Shown in pieces: positions 17,403 through 25,570 of a stretch of DNA of 64,000 nt. This DNA comes from Hydrogenophaga sp. (GTDB lineage: Bacteria; Pseudomonadota; Gammaproteobacteria; Burkholderiales; Burkholderiaceae_C). The stretch is from positions 1-64,000 of the forward strand of contig NZ_JAILWB010000008.1 of assembly GCF_025699295.1 (NCBI RefSeq), in the 5' to 3' direction. Below the pieces are notes generated by a model. It searched no databases. It was not told the DNA's origin and saw only the letters and a list, made by a program, of their open reading frames with translations. The translations under genes and the position numbers were made by a program. How positions within the stretch are numbered: position 1 is the stretch's first letter; each line of letters opens with the position of its first letter.

Positions 17403-18050
17403 TCAGGTCCGAGGCGGATCCTCGCCGATGAGCAGCCTTGACGCGCCGATGTAGTGGTGAGGCGGCACCTCCAGGTTGCTGGGAGCTGGCACGTTCTTGA
17501 AAACACGCCCCGAAAAATCGAAACGCGACCCGTGGCAAGGGCAATAGAAGCCGCCTGGCCAAGATGCGCCGATGTCAACAGCGCCCGGCTCTGGCCGGAA
17601 GGTCGGAATGCAGCCGAGGTGAGTGCAAAGGGCCACCATGACGGCAATATCAGGTCTAACCGAGCGAAGTTCGTTGCGCGCGTACTCTGGCTGTTGTTCA
17701 CGTCGATCCGAGCGCGGGTCGACAAGCAATGCATCGTGGCCTCGAATGGCATCGAGCATGGACGGAGTACGCATGAGCAGCCATACCGGCTTGCCTCGCC
17801 ACGCCACGGTGTGCAGTTCGCCCGGCTTGAAGGCTGCGACATCGACCTCCACGGGTGCCCCGAACGCACGCGCTCGTTCACTCGGAGACATTGAAGCAAC
17901 AAAGGGGACGCAGGTCGTAACAACGCCAACGCTGCCGACTGCCGAAACAGCCGCCAGCCAGTAGCGTCGCGACAGATCGTCTTTTGCCTGACCGTTGCCC
18001 GCCGTGGGCTTCATTCGGAACTTGGGTAGTGAGTGGGTTTCGCTGGTCAT
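17403..18050 (-). CDS. Rieske iron-sulfur protein (PetA-like), orphan
   Basis: A 215-residue ubiquinol-cytochrome c reductase iron-sulfur subunit. The N-terminus has RRYWLAAVSAVGSVGVV as a Tat-like anchor; the cluster ligands are CTHLGC and CPCHGS, followed by RFDFSGRVF. In the bc1 complex it carries electrons from quinol to cytochrome c1. No cytochrome b or c1 genes are next to it, which is unusual. It lies between thiol-redox genes, 23 bases upstream of dsbC copy 1. The chosen ATG at 18050 has a poor ribosome site; an upstream in-frame start is possible. Confidence 0.85.
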   Translation of the reverse strand: MTSETHSLPKFRMKPTAGNGQAKDDLSRRYWLAAVSAVGSVGVVTTCVPFVASMSPSERARAFGAPVEVDVAAFKPGELHTVAWRGKPVWLLMRTPSMLDAIRGHDALLVDPRSDRREQQPEYARNELRSVRPDIAVMVALCTHLGCIPTFRPEPGAVDIGASWPGGFYCPCHGSRFDFSGRVFKNVPAPSNLEVPPHHYIGASRLLIGEDPPRT

Positions 18051-18548
18051 CAGGGATGCGTCCTTCTTGCTGCCACTCCTGCCCCATCGGGAGGACAAGC
18101 CTGACAAGCCCTACCCTTGTAGGGAAGACAACGTCGCCTGCTTTTTGAGCGGACGCACTCACCTCAAGTTCCCGTCCCGCCACTCGATCTGGTCAGGGCG
18201 GGAATGACGAGCAACTTGAGTGATACGGGCCCGGGCGCGTTGTTGCCCTTTTCATGAAATCCTGGGCGCTGTCATGTTCGGATTGGGGTGATATTGGTTT
18301 CCTTGCCGATTGTCGAGGTCTGAGGCGCGGGAAACCCTCGCCGCGCCCCAACTCGCGCGGCCGCTGCTCGTGCGCCTGGATCGGATCGGCTTGCCGGCGC
18401 ACAACGAAAGCACCGAAGGACATCATCGGGTGGGTAACAGCAGCGCGTCGCCATCGCTCGCCCTTCGCCCAAGGGAGTGGCCAGACCTGCTGCGCGGCAA
18501 GCGCAGCAGCGAGCACTACGGCAGATCTGACCGGTTGGCGCTTTAGGG
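18051..18548. other. 498-base gap between the TlpA and Rieske genes
   Basis: No supported gene. On the minus strand a short open frame with MMSFGAFVVRRQADP looks faintly protein-like and could be debris of a lost gene, but it has no ribosome site. The region should carry the promoter for the Rieske-dsbC pair. It separates that pair from the larger copper/thiol operon that ends at 18549. Confidence 0.4.
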
Positions 18549-19127
18549 TCAGCGATGCGCCGCGAGCTGGCGACGGATCGTCGCGATAGCTTCAGGGCTG
18601 TCCCAAGCCGCCTCTCCCGTGATGCGCCCGATCTCGTGCCCTAGTCCGTTCAGCAGCAAGGTCGTGGGCACCGCGAAGGCGCCCAGGTCGAAGCCGGCCT
18701 TGCCACTCGCATCGTGGTAGACGCGCAGGTACCGGATGCCCACCGAGTCGAAGAAGCGCCGCACTGCATTCAGACCGGCACCCCCCGCGTCGATCGACAA
18801 CGCGACAACCTCGAAGTCGCCGCCTCCCAGCATGGCTTGCAGGCGGTCGAGGGATGGCATTTCTGCAACGCAGGGCGGACACCAGGTCGCCCAGATATTG
18901 AGCAGCACCAGCTTGCCGCGAAAGTGGTCCAGGCGCAGCGTGCGCCCGTTGTCGTCGGCAAAGCGCAGCGCGGGCAGCGGCTTCGGCGCTGAGAGCATGA
19001 CGAGATGCTTGCCATCGCCCAGCGGCTCGAGCCGCGGCTGCCTCTGCCGCAGCAAGAACAGCGACATACCGGCAGCCGCGCCACCCACGGCGGCGGCCGC
19101 GATCAGCCAGCGGCGGCGCACCTTCAT
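18549..19127 (-). CDS. TlpA/ResA-like membrane-anchored thioredoxin
   Basis: A 192-residue protein with an N-terminal membrane anchor (LIAAAAVGGAAAGMSLFLL), a periplasmic thioredoxin domain with NIWATWCPPC, and cis-Pro AVPTTLLL. TlpA/ResA proteins keep thiols reduced on cytochrome c apoproteins or on copper-site chaperones such as Sco. Its start overlaps the sco stop as ATGA, which supports a joint role with Sco in copper-site assembly. It is the last gene of the long minus-strand block. Confidence 0.9.
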   Translation of the reverse strand: MKVRRRWLIAAAAVGGAAAGMSLFLLRQRQPRLEPLGDGKHLVMLSAPKPLPALRFADDNGRTLRLDHFRGKLVLLNIWATWCPPCVAEMPSLDRLQAMLGGGDFEVVALSIDAGGAGLNAVRRFFDSVGIRYLRVYHDASGKAGFDLGAFAVPTTLLLNGLGHEIGRITGEAAWDSPEAIATIRRQLAAHR

Positions 19128-19720
19128 GCCGGCTCCAGCAGGGCCTGCAGGTCCTGCGCGATCGCTTCCACTGGGGCGTCGGGCCGGATGTACAGGCGCA
19201 GGCGCCCGGTGGGATCGAAGGCAAATATGCCGCCCATGTGGTCCACCGTGTAGTGGTCGCCTGCGCCTGGTTTCTGTGCCTGGTAGAAGACCTTGAAGTC
19301 CTTGGCCGTCTCGGCCGTGACCGCCGCGTCGCCCCGCAGGCCCAGGAAGCTCGCGTGAAACGCCGGGACATAGTGCGCGAGCAACTCGGGCGTGTCACGC
19401 TGCGGATCGACGGTGACGAACAGGCCTTGCACGCGCTGCCCCTGCGGGCCCAGGTGTTCGACGACCGCGGCCATCCTGGCCAGGGTGGTCGGGCACATGT
19501 CCGGGCAATGCGTGTAGCCGAAGAAGAGCATCACCACCTTGCCGCGAAAGTCGGCGAGCGTTCGAACCCGGCCGTGATGGTCGGTGAGGCGAAAGTCCCG
19601 GCCCCAGTCGACGCTGGTGATGTCGATCGCCAGGAATACCGGCTGGCGCTGCCCGCGGCTGCAGCCCGCGAGCAGCGCGGCGCATCCGGCCAGGAGCACA
19701 CGTCGTGTCATCCGCGTCAT
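19124..19720 (-). CDS. Sco1/SenC copper chaperone
   Basis: A 198-residue lipoprotein-like Sco protein: LLAGCAALLAGCS at the N-terminus, FFGYTHCPDMCPTTLA with the copper ligands CPDMC, and the third ligand His in TVDHMGG. Sco proteins deliver copper to, or reduce the CuA site of, cytochrome oxidase. It sits between dsbD-PCuAC (upstream) and tlpA (overlapping downstream). The set Sco + PCuAC + TlpA is exactly the set known to cooperate in CuA maturation, although no oxidase gene is present here. Confidence 0.93.
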   Translation of the reverse strand: MTRMTRRVLLAGCAALLAGCSRGQRQPVFLAIDITSVDWGRDFRLTDHHGRVRTLADFRGKVVMLFFGYTHCPDMCPTTLARMAAVVEHLGPQGQRVQGLFVTVDPQRDTPELLAHYVPAFHASFLGLRGDAAVTAETAKDFKVFYQAQKPGAGDHYTVDHMGGIFAFDPTGRLRLYIRPDAPVEAIAQDLQALLEPA

Positions 19721-19728
19721 CGTCGCTC

Positions 19729-22032
19729 CTACTTCAAAGCAGCGGCCTTCACCGCCAGGTCCAGCGTCTGCGACAACCGTTGACCCGCGGTGTTCTCCAG
19801 CGTAAAGGTCATCGGCACGCTCTGCCCAGGGCGCAGCGGCTGCTTGACATCGAGCAGCATCAGATGGATTCCATCCGGAGACAGGGAGACGGGCCGGCCC
19901 GCGGCGAGCTCGAGCGCCTTCAGTTCGCGCATCCTCATGATCTCGCGGTCCATTCGCATCTCATGGATCTGCACCGAAGCGGCAGCCGGCGTTGCAACGC
20001 TCACCAGCCGAAGCGCCGCGGTCGCCTGCAGCGTGAGGTAAGCCGCTGCGACCGGTTGGCCTGGCACGGTCGCCCGGATCCAGGCGTCCGAAACGCGAAG
20101 CGGCGTGTCCGCCTGCGAAGCTGCGGCGCCCAAGGCCACGCCCAAGGCCCGATCGAGCGACGCGCGGAATTGCTCCGGCGGCTGGTAGCCAATCACGCGC
20201 AGCGGACGCTCCCGGCCCTCTGCATCGAAGAAGATGATCCCGGGCGGGCCGAACAGCGAGAAGCGTTTCAGCAGCGCCTGGTGATCGGAATTGTTCGCGG
20301 TCACGTCGGCGCGCAGCAGCACCACGTCCTTCAGGCGCGCGCGCACTTGCGAATCGCTGAAGGTGAAGCGGTCCATTTCCTTGCACGACACGCACCACTC
20401 GGCCCAGAAGTCCAGCATCGCCGGCCGGCCGCGCGCCGCCTGCAGGCGACCATCCAGATCGGCGAGCGAGGCGACCGGCTGGAACGGCAGTTCAGCGGTC
20501 GCCGCCTGCTGCGCGGCACCGGTGCGCAGGCCGCCCAGCGGCTGCAGCAAATCTCGGTGACCGGACAAGGCACCGACCATCAGCGCCACGCCCATCACCA
20601 ATGCGAGCACACCGACGCCTTTGAACAGCCGCCGATGGCCCGGCGCGCCGGAGGGCAGCGGATCGAGCGCGTGCAGGTAGATCGCAGGCACGATCAGCAG
20701 TGCCGCCCACAACAACTGCTGCATCACCACCGGGATGACCGGCGACAGCATGTAGAGCGCCACCGCCAGCATCAGGACGCCGAAGACGCGCTTGACGCTC
20801 TCCGTCCAGGGGCCGGCCTTCGGCAGGAGCGTCCCGGCCGTGGCGCCCACGGCCAGCAGCGGCACGCCCATTCCCACGGCCATCGCGAACAGCGCCGAGC
20901 CGCCGAGCACGACATCGCGGGTTTGGCCAATGTATAGCAGCGCGCCGGCCAGGGGGGCCGCCACGCAGGGCCCGACGATCACCGCCGACAGCACGCCCAT
21001 GGCGAACGCGCCTGCCATGCGGCCGCCCGGGATCCGGCTGGCCGCGCCGGCCAGCCGGCTTTGCAGCGAGGACGGCAACTGCAGCTCGTACAGGCCGAAC
21101 ATGGATAACGCAAGCAGCACGAACACCGCAGCGAACGCGCCCAGCACCCATGGGTTCTGCAGGTAGGCCGCAAGCAGGGTGCCGGCGAGCCCGGCCGCCA
21201 CGCCGGCCGCGGCATAGGTGATCGCCATACCTAGGACGTAGACGGCGGACAACCCGAGCACGTGGCGCCGCGTCGCATGCCGTCCCTGTCCGACGACAAT
21301 GCCCGAGAGGATCGGGATCATCGGCAGCATGCAGGGCGTGAAGGCGAGCAGCACGCCGAAGCCGAAGAACGCCGCGAGCAGCGCCCAGGTGCCGCTGCTG
21401 GCGAAAAGGGCGCGGATCTGCCGGTCATCCGGCGTGCCGTCGCCCGCAGCGGCGTCCGTCACTGGCGAAGGACCTCCGGACAAGAGTGACACCGTGACCG
21501 TCTTCTCGATCGGCGGATAGCAGACGCCCAGCGGCTCGTTGCAGCCCTGGTAGCTCGCGCGCAGCTGGACGCTGTCCTCCGTGCCGGAGCGCCGGAGCGC
21601 GACGACGGCGTCGAACGGCTGGTGGAAAACTTCCACCGTGCCGAAGGTTGGGTCGGCCTTGGGCTTGCCCTTGGGCATCGTGACGCCGGCAACCGCGACC
21701 GTGGGCGGCTGGACGATCTGGAAACTGATGCGGTCACGGTAGATGTAGTAGTCCGCCGCCGGAGTGAGCGTGGCGACCAGCGTGTTCGCGTCGTTCGCGC
21801 GCACGGCGATCTGGAACGCGTCGTCCGGTTCCAGCAGGCGCGCCTGCCGGTTCGAGCTACCGATCCAGCCCTTGATTGCGTCGATCGGTGAGCCGGGGGC
21901 GGGCGTATAGCCTTGCGCCTGTGCCGCTCCAAACGCGGCGGCAAGCAGAAGCGCCGCCAGCACCGGCCAACCGGTGCGAAGAAAGGCGCTTTCGGATTTG
22001 GATCTATTTGTCATTTCGTTGCGGGTATTCAT
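19729..22032 (-). CDS. DsbD with C-terminal PCu(A)C copper-chaperone domain (fusion)
   Basis: A 767-residue protein. After a signal peptide comes the DsbD alpha domain (QGCNEPLGVCYPP), an eight-helix-type membrane domain with the redox cysteines in FTPCMLPMIP and VGPCVAAPLAG, and a periplasmic thioredoxin domain with WCVSC. From about residue 640 to the end a PCu(A)C domain follows, with the exact H-x10-M-x21-H-x-M copper pattern at H690, M701, H723 and M725. DsbD carries electrons from cytoplasmic thioredoxin to periplasmic partners, and PCu(A)C binds Cu(I). The frame is continuous, so the fusion is genuine. It begins 2 bases after a 49-residue small gene. Confidence 0.92.
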   Translation of the reverse strand: MNTRNEMTNRSKSESAFLRTGWPVLAALLLAAAFGAAQAQGYTPAPGSPIDAIKGWIGSSNRQARLLEPDDAFQIAVRANDANTLVATLTPAADYYIYRDRISFQIVQPPTVAVAGVTMPKGKPKADPTFGTVEVFHQPFDAVVALRRSGTEDSVQLRASYQGCNEPLGVCYPPIEKTVTVSLLSGGPSPVTDAAAGDGTPDDRQIRALFASSGTWALLAAFFGFGVLLAFTPCMLPMIPILSGIVVGQGRHATRRHVLGLSAVYVLGMAITYAAAGVAAGLAGTLLAAYLQNPWVLGAFAAVFVLLALSMFGLYELQLPSSLQSRLAGAASRIPGGRMAGAFAMGVLSAVIVGPCVAAPLAGALLYIGQTRDVVLGGSALFAMAVGMGVPLLAVGATAGTLLPKAGPWTESVKRVFGVLMLAVALYMLSPVIPVVMQQLLWAALLIVPAIYLHALDPLPSGAPGHRRLFKGVGVLALVMGVALMVGALSGHRDLLQPLGGLRTGAAQQAATAELPFQPVASLADLDGRLQAARGRPAMLDFWAEWCVSCKEMDRFTFSDSQVRARLKDVVLLRADVTANNSDHQALLKRFSLFGPPGIIFFDAEGRERPLRVIGYQPPEQFRASLDRALGVALGAAASQADTPLRVSDAWIRATVPGQPVAAAYLTLQATAALRLVSVATPAAASVQIHEMRMDREIMRMRELKALELAAGRPVSLSPDGIHLMLLDVKQPLRPGQSVPMTFTLENTAGQRLSQTLDLAVKAAALK

Positions 22033-22034
22033 GG

Positions 22035-22184
22035 TCACGTCGCCACCAGGCGGCATCCACGGCAGCCTGGATGGCCCAGGCACGCAAGCGTTCCGGGGCC
22101 GGCCGGTACCGGCCCGGCGGTGAGCAGCAGGGCGGCAGCGAATGCAGCCGGCGCGAAGCGACGGAATTCAGGCATCGAGTTCAT
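22035..22184 (-). CDS. Small secreted peptide (49 residues)
   Basis: Starts MNSMPEFRRFAPAAFAAALL, a clear signal-peptide pattern, followed by a short tail with three Cys (ACLGHPGCRGC). The start overlaps the stop of the upstream gene as ATGA, and the stop is 2 bases before the dsbD-PCuAC start, so it is packed into the operon with no free space. That arrangement argues for translation; the sequence itself is too short to identify. It could be a relic whose retained frame only couples its neighbours. Confidence 0.45.
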   Translation of the reverse strand: MNSMPEFRRFAPAAFAAALLLTAGPVPAGPGTLACLGHPGCRGCRLVAT

Positions 22185-22732
22185 CGGTTCGGGCCCCAGT
22201 GAACGTCGACCGCGGCCTGGATCTTCGCCGCATCGGTGATGCCTTTCTGCGTCATGTCGTAGGCGATCTCGGCGGTCCCGAGGCAGACCGGGCAATCCTT
22301 GGCCATCTCATCCTCGAAGCACTGGAGGTTGGACCGGTGGAAGCCGCGGTTCTCGCATCCGCACCAGCAATAGAGCTTGTTCAACACTTCGGGGATTTGC
22401 GTGGCGACCCAATAGCCGTGCCTGACCTCGGATCGCGAGAACCTTTGCGGATCCAGAACCTTTGACGCATCGTTCGAGCCGGTCACAACGATACGCAACC
22501 CGTCAGGGCGCAGCATGCCCACCGTCCACGTTGGAATGCCGGATGCCTGCGCCGGCTTGGCCGGGGCCTCGATGCGGGCGACCTCTTGGACGGGAATCAA
22601 CCAGATCGCGATCAGCGCGACACCCATCAGGGCCAGCCCGGTAATCACGGCCGTGGTCGGGAATTGTCGGCGCTTGCTCCTGGCAGCGGGTTGCGCAGCG
22701 CGCGTGCGGGAGGATTTGGCTTGGCGTTTCAT
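22181..22732 (-). CDS. PCYCGC-motif-like membrane-anchored Cys-rich protein
   Basis: A 183-residue protein with a basic N-terminus, one membrane helix (residues 28-47, TAVITGLALMGVALIAIWLI) and an exported C-terminal domain. The YCWCGC motif at 121-126, followed by SNLQCFEDEMAKDCPVC, matches the uncharacterised PCYCGC (PF13798-like) family. Five clustered cysteines suggest metal binding or thiol exchange. The start at 22732 is the first Met with a proper N-terminus. It lies between dsbC copy 2 and the small peptide gene in the copper/thiol operon. Confidence 0.7.
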   Translation of the reverse strand: MKRQAKSSRTRAAQPAARSKRRQFPTTAVITGLALMGVALIAIWLIPVQEVARIEAPAKPAQASGIPTWTVGMLRPDGLRIVVTGSNDASKVLDPQRFSRSEVRHGYWVATQIPEVLNKLYCWCGCENRGFHRSNLQCFEDEMAKDCPVCLGTAEIAYDMTQKGITDAAKIQAAVDVHWGPNR

Positions 22733-22754
22733 GGGCTCATCTTCCTGGGTCGTC

Positions 22755-23468
22755 TCATGGCTTCGCTGCTCTTTGCAGCTCCCATTCCAGTTGTGCTCGC
22801 GGAACCGCACCGACCAGACGGCGCCCGTCCGCAAGAATCGTCGTCGGCGTGCCGCTGATCCGGTGCCGCTTGGCGAACTCAGCGATGTTGGCCATCGGAT
22901 TCGCACACCGGGGGGTGCCTGCGGGCACAGCGCCCGTGCGCATGACTTCGTCCCAGGCCTTGGCGCGATCAGGCGCACACCAGACGGCCAGCGATTTGGC
23001 GGCCGCCTCGGGATGAAGCTGATCGATAGGGAAGAGAAAGACGTAGACCGTCAGGTTGTCGATGCTCGTCAACGTCTGCTCGAGGACCCTGCAATAGGGG
23101 CAGTCCGGGTCCTCGAAAATCGCGATCCTGCGCGCTCCATTGCCTTTGACCCGCTTGATGGCCCAGGCGAGCGTGAGGCTGTCGAATGGGATCGCGTTGA
23201 CCTGTTCGAGCCGGGCTTCGGTGAGATTGCGATCGGCCTTGACGTCGAACAGGGGACCACCAAGAAGATAGCGGCCATCCTCCGTGAGGTAGAGAACCTG
23301 ACCACCGACGACCGCCTCGACCAGGCCCGGAACCGGTGACTTCGAGATGGACTGGATCGGGCTTTGCGGAAACGACTGCTGCAAGGTTGCACGCACCGCG
23401 GCCTCGTCGGCGTGCGCCGTCGCAACCAGCGTCGCCGCGGCCATGATCCAGATCAGGTGCGGGCTCAT
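22755..23468 (-). CDS. DsbC-type thiol:disulfide isomerase, copy 2
   Basis: A 237-residue precursor with a short signal peptide (MSPHLIWIMAAATLVATAHA), DsbC dimerisation region, CPYC active site, second pair (VWCAPD, PRCANP) and cis-Pro SGTPTTIL. It is a close paralogue of the protein at 16663-17379; the active-site dipeptide differs (PY here, TY there). It follows the multicopper oxidase by one base, suggesting a shared transcript and a role in keeping disulfides correct under copper stress. Confidence 0.92.
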   Translation of the reverse strand: MSPHLIWIMAAATLVATAHADEAAVRATLQQSFPQSPIQSISKSPVPGLVEAVVGGQVLYLTEDGRYLLGGPLFDVKADRNLTEARLEQVNAIPFDSLTLAWAIKRVKGNGARRIAIFEDPDCPYCRVLEQTLTSIDNLTVYVFLFPIDQLHPEAAAKSLAVWCAPDRAKAWDEVMRTGAVPAGTPRCANPMANIAEFAKRHRISGTPTTILADGRRLVGAVPRAQLEWELQRAAKP

Positions 23469-23469
23469 G

Positions 23470-25068
23470 TCAAGCCTTCACCAGGTAATTGCGCATCAGG
23501 CCGGAGTCCTCGTGCTCCAGCATGTGGCAGTGGTACAGGTACAGGCCCGTATAGTCAGCGAAGCGCAACAGGATACGCACGCGCTCGCCGGGCATCACCA
23601 GCACGGTGTCCTTCCAACCGTCGTCGATCAGGCCGTCCTTGACCGTTTCGTACGCCGCCGCGAACTTGTTCGACATGGAGCGCCCGAGCACGCGGTACTG
23701 CAACCCGTGGACGTGCATCGAGTGCGCCATCACCATGCCCATCATCGAGCCGCGGCCGTCGTTGCGGAATTCCCAGATCTCCTGAGTGCCCAGCTTGACG
23801 GTCTCTATCTCGCTGGCGCCGAGCATGTCGAAGTCGGCGCCGTTGATGCCCCAGATCATCATGCCCATCGTGAGCTCGAACACCTTGGGATTGTCGAAGT
23901 TCACCGCAAGATGTGGTTGTGGCGGTGGGATCGGCGTCAGGCGCTCCGGCAGCTTCGCGATTCTGGCGGCACCTTCGCCGATGCGGAAACGGTGCACGAC
24001 AAAGGGCGCGCCGTCCGCCAAGCCACCGCCGCTCCCCAACATGCCGCCCATGTTCATGCCGCCTTCGAAAGCCAGGCTTCGCAGCGTGCGCTCGGTGCCG
24101 GCCGGCCAGCGGCCGAAGTCCACCCACAGGTCAACGCGCTCGGCCGGGGCGAGCATGACGTAGTCGCGCTGCACCGGCGCGCCCAGCAAGCCGCCGTCGG
24201 TGCCGATCACGGTCAGGGGCGAGCCATCGTCCCATGCCAGCTTGTACATGCGCGTGTTCGACGCATTGAGCAACCGCACGCGATGCGCGCGCCGCTCGAC
24301 ATCCAGGCTGGCATTCGGGCGGTTGTTGACGAGGATCTGGTCGCCGAGCACACCCTTCATGCCGGCCATCATCGAGCGCATGCCTCCGCCCATCATGCCG
24401 GGCCCCATCATCCCGCCGCCCATCGTGCCCCCGCCATGCCTCGCGGCGCCTTGGGCTTCGTCCAGGTAAACAAACTGGTTGTCGTTGTCGAACTCGCGAT
24501 CCTGGATGATGAGGGGGATGTCCTGCGCGCCGGCGGGCAGACCGAGTGCAGCTTCCTGCTCGTCGCTGACCAGGAACAGGCCCGCGAGTCCCGAGTACAC
24601 CTGCTTGCCGGTGCGGCCGTGCGGGTGCGCATGGAACCAGTAGCTGCCGGCCCGGTCGACGACCGTGAACTCGTAGTGGTAGCGCGCGCCAGGCGCGATC
24701 GAAAAACGCGGATGGCCATCCATGTCGTCCGGCACATGCAGGCCATGCCAGTGAATGATGGTCGGCTCGGGCAGCCCGTTGACGAGGTCGATGCGCATGC
24801 GCTGGCCACGGCGCACGCGGATGACGGGCGCCAGCATCGAGGTGTCGAGCGCGCCTGCCGCGCCACGCAGCAGACGGCCGCGGTAGCGCCAGACCCTGGT
24901 CTGGGCGCCGGATCGGATGGCAACGTGGTCGGGCACCGCATGCAGTTCGATATGGATATCGACGCCGGCGCCGTCCCTTGCTTGCGCGCTCCATGCCGGC
25001 AGACCCAGGCCGGCCGCCGTGGCAGCGGTGACCGAGTGGATCAGGACTTGACGGCGCAAGGAGTTCAT
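23470..25068 (-). CDS. Multicopper oxidase, three-domain, Met-rich
   Basis: A 532-residue oxidase of the CueO/CopA superfamily. A Tat-like N-terminus (SLRRQVLIHSVTAATAAGL) precedes the cupredoxin domains. The copper ligands are HWHGLHVPDDMDG, WFHAHPHGRTGK, HSMHVHGLQYRV and YHCHMLEHEDSGLM. A Gly/Met-rich insert (about residues 240-265, repeats of GGGM and GPGMM) is a probable Cu(I) entry site. It differs in size and architecture from the oxidase at 11839-13227. GGAGG 7 bases upstream fixes the start at 25068. It is followed at once by dsbC. Confidence 0.92.
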   Translation of the reverse strand: MNSLRRQVLIHSVTAATAAGLGLPAWSAQARDGAGVDIHIELHAVPDHVAIRSGAQTRVWRYRGRLLRGAAGALDTSMLAPVIRVRRGQRMRIDLVNGLPEPTIIHWHGLHVPDDMDGHPRFSIAPGARYHYEFTVVDRAGSYWFHAHPHGRTGKQVYSGLAGLFLVSDEQEAALGLPAGAQDIPLIIQDREFDNDNQFVYLDEAQGAARHGGGTMGGGMMGPGMMGGGMRSMMAGMKGVLGDQILVNNRPNASLDVERRAHRVRLLNASNTRMYKLAWDDGSPLTVIGTDGGLLGAPVQRDYVMLAPAERVDLWVDFGRWPAGTERTLRSLAFEGGMNMGGMLGSGGGLADGAPFVVHRFRIGEGAARIAKLPERLTPIPPPQPHLAVNFDNPKVFELTMGMMIWGINGADFDMLGASEIETVKLGTQEIWEFRNDGRGSMMGMVMAHSMHVHGLQYRVLGRSMSNKFAAAYETVKDGLIDDGWKDTVLVMPGERVRILLRFADYTGLYLYHCHMLEHEDSGLMRNYLVKA

Positions 25069-25132
25069 CTGTGAGCCTCCGTCACTGGCCTCGGGTTTCG
25101 CCGTCCTGCGCGATCGACGTTCAGGCGCGGCC

Positions 25133-25493
25133 CTAGGCCACGGCATCTGCGGCCAGCGCCGGAATCGGCAACGCCTGCGGCTTGGCGCCGGCGAACAGGG
25201 CGAGCCGCTCGAAGGTCTCGCCCGAATTGCGCGACAGGTACAGGCCGTCGGCCGTGCCGGCCGCTACGATGCCCGCGTCGCTGGGGTGAACGACCAGGCT
25301 CTTGAGATCGCCGCCGAGGCCCTTCGCTGCGGCTCGCGTCCATTTGAGGCCATCGTTCTTCGTGCAATGGATCCCGGGCTGGCTCGGCGTGCAACAGGGC
25401 GACCGGCTCGCCCGCGCGGGCCGGGGTAATGGCGGTGGCACGGAGACTCAGGGTGAGCAGGTCCGCGAAAAGGAGGCGCCGGTTGATCTGCAT
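25133..25493 (-). pseudogene. Decayed copy of the BNR-repeat protein
   Basis: The start (ATG 25493 with AAAGGA) gives a signal peptide MQINRRLLFADLL..., then the frame shifts. The other frame reads GIHCTKNDGLKW, AAAKGLGGDLKSL and AAGTADGLYLSRNS, which match the intact protein at 27366-28283 (NDGLQW, AAAKGLGAKLGSL, AAGTGDGLYLSRNS). The middle third and the C-terminus are deleted, and it ends just after PIPALAADAVA. It is therefore a frameshifted, internally deleted paralogue. Confidence 0.8.
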
Positions 25494-25570
25494 ATTGATC
25501 CTTTTCGTTTAAAGGAAACTGAAGGTCACATTCGGGTCCACGGGCACTCCCCACGCGCGAGCGCCGACAG

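Noticed and set aside
23347..25074. 575-codon open frame on the plus strand
   Set aside because: Antisense to the second multicopper oxidase and dsbC copy 2; no ribosome site or recognisable domain.
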